A DNA stretch of 7,817 nucleotides from Atopobiaceae bacterium UBA5363 (lineage in GTDB: Bacteria > Actinomycetota > Coriobacteriia > Coriobacteriales > Atopobiaceae), in contig DHPN01000016.1 in the NCBI GenBank assembly GCA_002407925.1, positions 1 through 7,817 of the forward strand, written 5' to 3'. Under the pieces are notes generated by a model. The model did no database searches. It saw nothing but the letters and a program-made list of their open reading frames with translations, and was not told the DNA's origin. Both the position numbers and the translations under genes were made by a program. Positions 5,695-7,817 of the stretch are shown in pieces (the first letter of the stretch is position 1; each line of letters starts with the position of its first letter).

Positions 5695-6659
5695 TGTATA
5701 CGGTGAACAAAAACTGGAGTAGGGCAGGCAACGCTTATCGAGATGTCTTTGTAAACACATTGCTTGCAATGATGGACGAGAACAAGCGCATAATGATGCT
5801 GGAGGCAGATCTAGGTGGTGCATCTGGTACGCTTAAGATTCGTGACACCAAGCCAGATCGTTTCGTGGAGTGTGGTATTAGCGAAGCTGATATGATGGGT
5901 GTAGCTGCAGGTATGAGTTCTGAGGGAATTATTCCTTTTACACATACTTTCGGACCATTTGCTACAAGACGTGCTTTTGATCAAGTCTACATGTCTGGAG
6001 CCTATGCCCGCAATACTATTAATATCTGGGGTTCTGATCCTGGCTTTACCGCGGGTGCAAATGGTGGCACTCACACTACGTGGGAAGACGTTGCTCTTAT
6101 GCGCACAATTCCTGGTGCGATAGTATGCGATGCTGCCGACTCTGTCCAATTTGCATGGATTCTACGTGAATTTGCTAAACATGATGGCATTCACTATGTG
6201 CGTGCAGGTCGCAAAAACTCTTGGTCTGTGTACGCAGAGGGGTCTACCTTCGAATTCGGTAGGGGTAACATTGTTCGCAGTGGTAGCGATGTACTTGTGG
6301 TAACTGCTGGTCAACTGGTGAAAGACGCTCTTGATACGGCTGCTTCGTTTGAGAAAGACGGTATATCGGTAGAAGTTATTGATATGTTCTGCATCAAGCC
6401 ACTCGATGTAGAACTATTACTATCTGAGATTTCCGGTAAGAAAGCGGTTGTTACTTTCGAGAATCATGGTGTAATTGGTGGTCTCGGATCTGCGGTTGCT
6501 GAAACTATCGCAGAGGCTGGTATCTCTGTACCTTTCAAACGCCATGGAGTAGTAGAGCGTTTTGGTCAAGTAGGTACTCCTGATTGGTTACAAGCGGAGT
6601 TTCATCTTACAGCTACGGATCTTGAGAAGACCATCAGAAGTCTTTTGACTTTGCAGTAG
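5694..6659 (+). CDS. Transketolase, C-terminal (pyrimidine-binding) subunit
   Basis: A 321-residue partner of the preceding gene. The first domain (about 10-175) binds the pyrimidine ring of thiamine diphosphate: FVECGISEADMMGVAAGM (57-74) carries the expected catalytic glutamate, Glu64, and GGTHTTWEDVALMR (124-137) follows the family pattern. YVRAGR lies in the substrate-facing region. The C-terminal transketolase domain (about 195-320) contains VVTAGQLV, VEVIDMFCIKPLD and TFENHGVIGGLGSAV. The active enzyme should be a heterotetramer of two N and two C subunits in the cytoplasm. ATG 5694 overlaps the previous stop; TTG 5691 would add one residue. deoC follows 49 bases later. Split transketolases are widespread in Firmicutes, Actinobacteria and archaea; some act on unusual sugars such as apulose 4-phosphate or sulfofructose, so the substrate remains open. 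Confidence 0.94.
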   Translation: MYTVNKNWSRAGNAYRDVFVNTLLAMMDENKRIMMLEADLGGASGTLKIRDTKPDRFVECGISEADMMGVAAGMSSEGIIPFTHTFGPFATRRAFDQVYMSGAYARNTINIWGSDPGFTAGANGGTHTTWEDVALMRTIPGAIVCDAADSVQFAWILREFAKHDGIHYVRAGRKNSWSVYAEGSTFEFGRGNIVRSGSDVLVVTAGQLVKDALDTAASFEKDGISVEVIDMFCIKPLDVELLLSEISGKKAVVTFENHGVIGGLGSAVAETIAEAGISVPFKRHGVVERFGQVGTPDWLQAEFHLTATDLEKTIRSLLTLQ

Positions 6660-6708
6660 CACTGGCAGAGATAGTGTGTCTTGGCGTCCTATGTGAAAGG
6701 AGAAGCTC

Positions 6709-7347
6709 ATGCAGCTTAACAAATATATGGACCATACACTACTTAAGCCAAACGCAACTCGCACTCAGATTCAGCGTTTGTGTGATGAAGCGCGAGAGCA
6801 GGGTTTCGCAACTGTGTCTGTTAACTCATGCTGGACAAAGTTTTGTGCCAAGCGATTGATCGATTCAGGAGTGGGAGTTACCACATGCATAGGGTTTCCA
6901 TTGGGTGCATGTTCTACGGCCGCAAAAGTGGCTGAGGCAAATCAGGCTGTGGAAGATGGTACTAGTGAAATAGATATGGTGCTTAATGTGGGAATGCTTC
7001 TCTCTGGTGAGCGTGGTTATTGTGTACAAGACATACATTCGGTGGTGAAAGCAGCACAAGGGTGTCCTGTAAAGGTAATCCTTGAGTGTTGCTTACTCAC
7101 TGATGAACAGAAGGTAGATGCCTGCAAAATTGCCGTAGAAGCGGGTGCCTCTTTTGTGAAAACTTCAACGGGTTTCTCTATTGGAGGAGCTACCATACAT
7201 GATGTTCGTCTCATGCGTAGCGTAGTGGGCGATAAGTGTAAAATAAAAGCCGCAGGAGGTATACATACTAAAGAAGAGGCCTTAGCTATGATTGAGGCCG
7301 GTGCAGATCGTATCGGAGCGAGTGCATCTGTTGCCATTTGTTCATAA
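6709..7347 (+). CDS. deoC: Deoxyribose-phosphate aldolase (DERA)
   Basis: A 212-residue class I aldolase of the DeoC family, which cleaves 2-deoxy-D-ribose 5-phosphate to glyceraldehyde 3-phosphate and acetaldehyde by a lysine Schiff base. Opening MQLNKYMDHTLLKPNAT is diagnostic. EIDMVLNVG contains Asp89, VKTSTGF holds the Schiff-base Lys151, and KIKAAGGI holds Lys180, the second catalytic lysine. The C-terminal phosphate-binding segment reads RIGASASVAI, where relatives usually have GASS; the second serine is alanine here (Ala206). The length is slightly short but normal for Gram-positive enzymes. AAGGAG (6697-6702) sits six bases before ATG 6709. As last gene of the operon, with no other deo gene (phosphopentomutase or nucleoside phosphorylase) nearby, it may serve sugar catabolism rather than nucleoside salvage. 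Confidence 0.95.
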   Translation: MQLNKYMDHTLLKPNATRTQIQRLCDEAREQGFATVSVNSCWTKFCAKRLIDSGVGVTTCIGFPLGACSTAAKVAEANQAVEDGTSEIDMVLNVGMLLSGERGYCVQDIHSVVKAAQGCPVKVILECCLLTDEQKVDACKIAVEAGASFVKTSTGFSIGGATIHDVRLMRSVVGDKCKIKAAGGIHTKEEALAMIEAGADRIGASASVAICS

Positions 7348-7400
7348 TAAGATTTCTTGCATTCTGTTTTTACTTTTTCGAAATAGAGATATGTCCTTTT
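7348..7400 (+). other. T-rich segment downstream of deoC
   Basis: Two T-runs (five Ts each near 7369-7373 and 7375-7379) follow the deoC stop within about 30 bases, but no stable stem precedes them. If the operon ends here, termination is probably factor-dependent or relies on a weak structure. I see no clear promoter in the segment. Confidence 0.35.
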
Positions 7401-7817
7401 TCAGCCGTCTGAGCACCCTGCAGACTGCACTCCTTTCTCAGCGGCGCGTACGAGCAGAGGATTCGAGAAGCGACCTTGAGGGTTCTTACATCGGCGTAGC
7501 ATCTCCACGTTCAACCGATAGCACCAATCAAGGAAGCGATGATCTTCTAGGCTCAGCCTGAGATCTGCCAAGTCGAGGAAGTAGTACTGGATGACGCCCT
7601 TGGCGGCGTTATAAAGGCCGTGTGACGCATTAAGAGATGACAACGGAAAACGTCTCCCTGGTAACCTTCGGGTCTTTTTGCAGTTAACGAATCCGCAGAA
7701 AGAGCCGTTCCTCTATGTCTATTGACTTGTCTACACAGGATATGCCATCCGAAAAGACATATAAGCAGATGCCTTTGCGATGACCGGGTGCTAGGGATGC
7801 GGAAGCTGTAGAGCGGG
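7401..7817 (-). pseudogene. Possible frame-disrupted, GC-rich remnant gene
   Basis: No family is recognised. On the minus strand one frame is open from 7712 to the TGA at 7403-7401 (104 codons), reading LYNAAKGVIQYYFLDLADL and then LDWCYRLNVEML. It has GC-rich third positions (GGC GTC ATC CAG TAC TAC TTC CTC GAC) unlike the neighbouring operon. A second minus frame is open from the right edge to 7553 and includes AKRPEGYQGDVFR. Overlap of two plausible frames without a good ATG/RBS (only a TTG at 7643) suggests a frameshifted remnant or a gene entering from the right. Plus-strand frames here, such as a 22-codon one starting at 7715, have no convincing ribosome site. It could also be noncoding. 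Confidence 0.3.

Noticed and set aside
1..7817. CRISPR array, IS element, riboswitch or rRNA
   Set aside because: No regularly spaced repeats, transposase signatures, terminal inverted repeats, recognisable aptamer or rRNA sequence were seen.

Overview
The window looks like a chromosomal segment of a moderately AT-rich bacterium with strong GGAGG-type ribosome binding sites. The gene style (PTS-based sugar uptake, two-subunit transketolase, DeoR-family control, tRNA with encoded CCA) would suit a host-associated Coriobacteriia/Atopobium-like actinobacterium or a Firmicute. This is an impression from protein and codon style, not a proven placement.

Layout. Bases 1-230 hold the tail of an unidentified upstream region, a small hairpin, a plausible promoter and one tRNA-Thr(CGU). 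Bases 224-547 have no gene, only small hairpins. On the minus strand lies a two-gene unit: a DeoR-family repressor (1177-2103) followed 29 bases later by a small two-helix membrane protein resembling the YcxB family (548-1147). A 214-base divergent control region (2104-2317) contains a good plus-strand promoter flanked by an 8-bp inverted repeat and a second, 7-bp inverted repeat nearer the repressor. On the plus strand there is a six-gene operon: PTS EIIA, EIIC and EIIB of the ascorbate/UlaA (SgaT) class, transketolase N-terminal subunit, transketolase C-terminal subunit, and deoxyribose-phosphate aldolase (deoC). Two intercistronic hairpins punctuate it, after EIIC and after EIIB. The last 470 bases (7348-7817) contain no convincing intact gene. 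They carry a minus-strand GC-rich reading frame that seems to be broken between two frames.

How it fits together. The PTS would import and phosphorylate a sugar. None of the ascorbate-catabolism enzymes (lactonase UlaG, decarboxylase UlaD, epimerases UlaE/UlaF) is present. Instead the sugar phosphate appears to feed a dedicated split transketolase and a DeoC-family aldolase, giving triose phosphate and C2/C4-C5 products. A pentose-, ketose- or deoxysugar-type substrate is therefore more likely than L-ascorbate. The divergent DeoR-family protein, which has an unusually long linker, is the likely substrate-responsive repressor. The most interesting question in the window is what sugar this system takes up.
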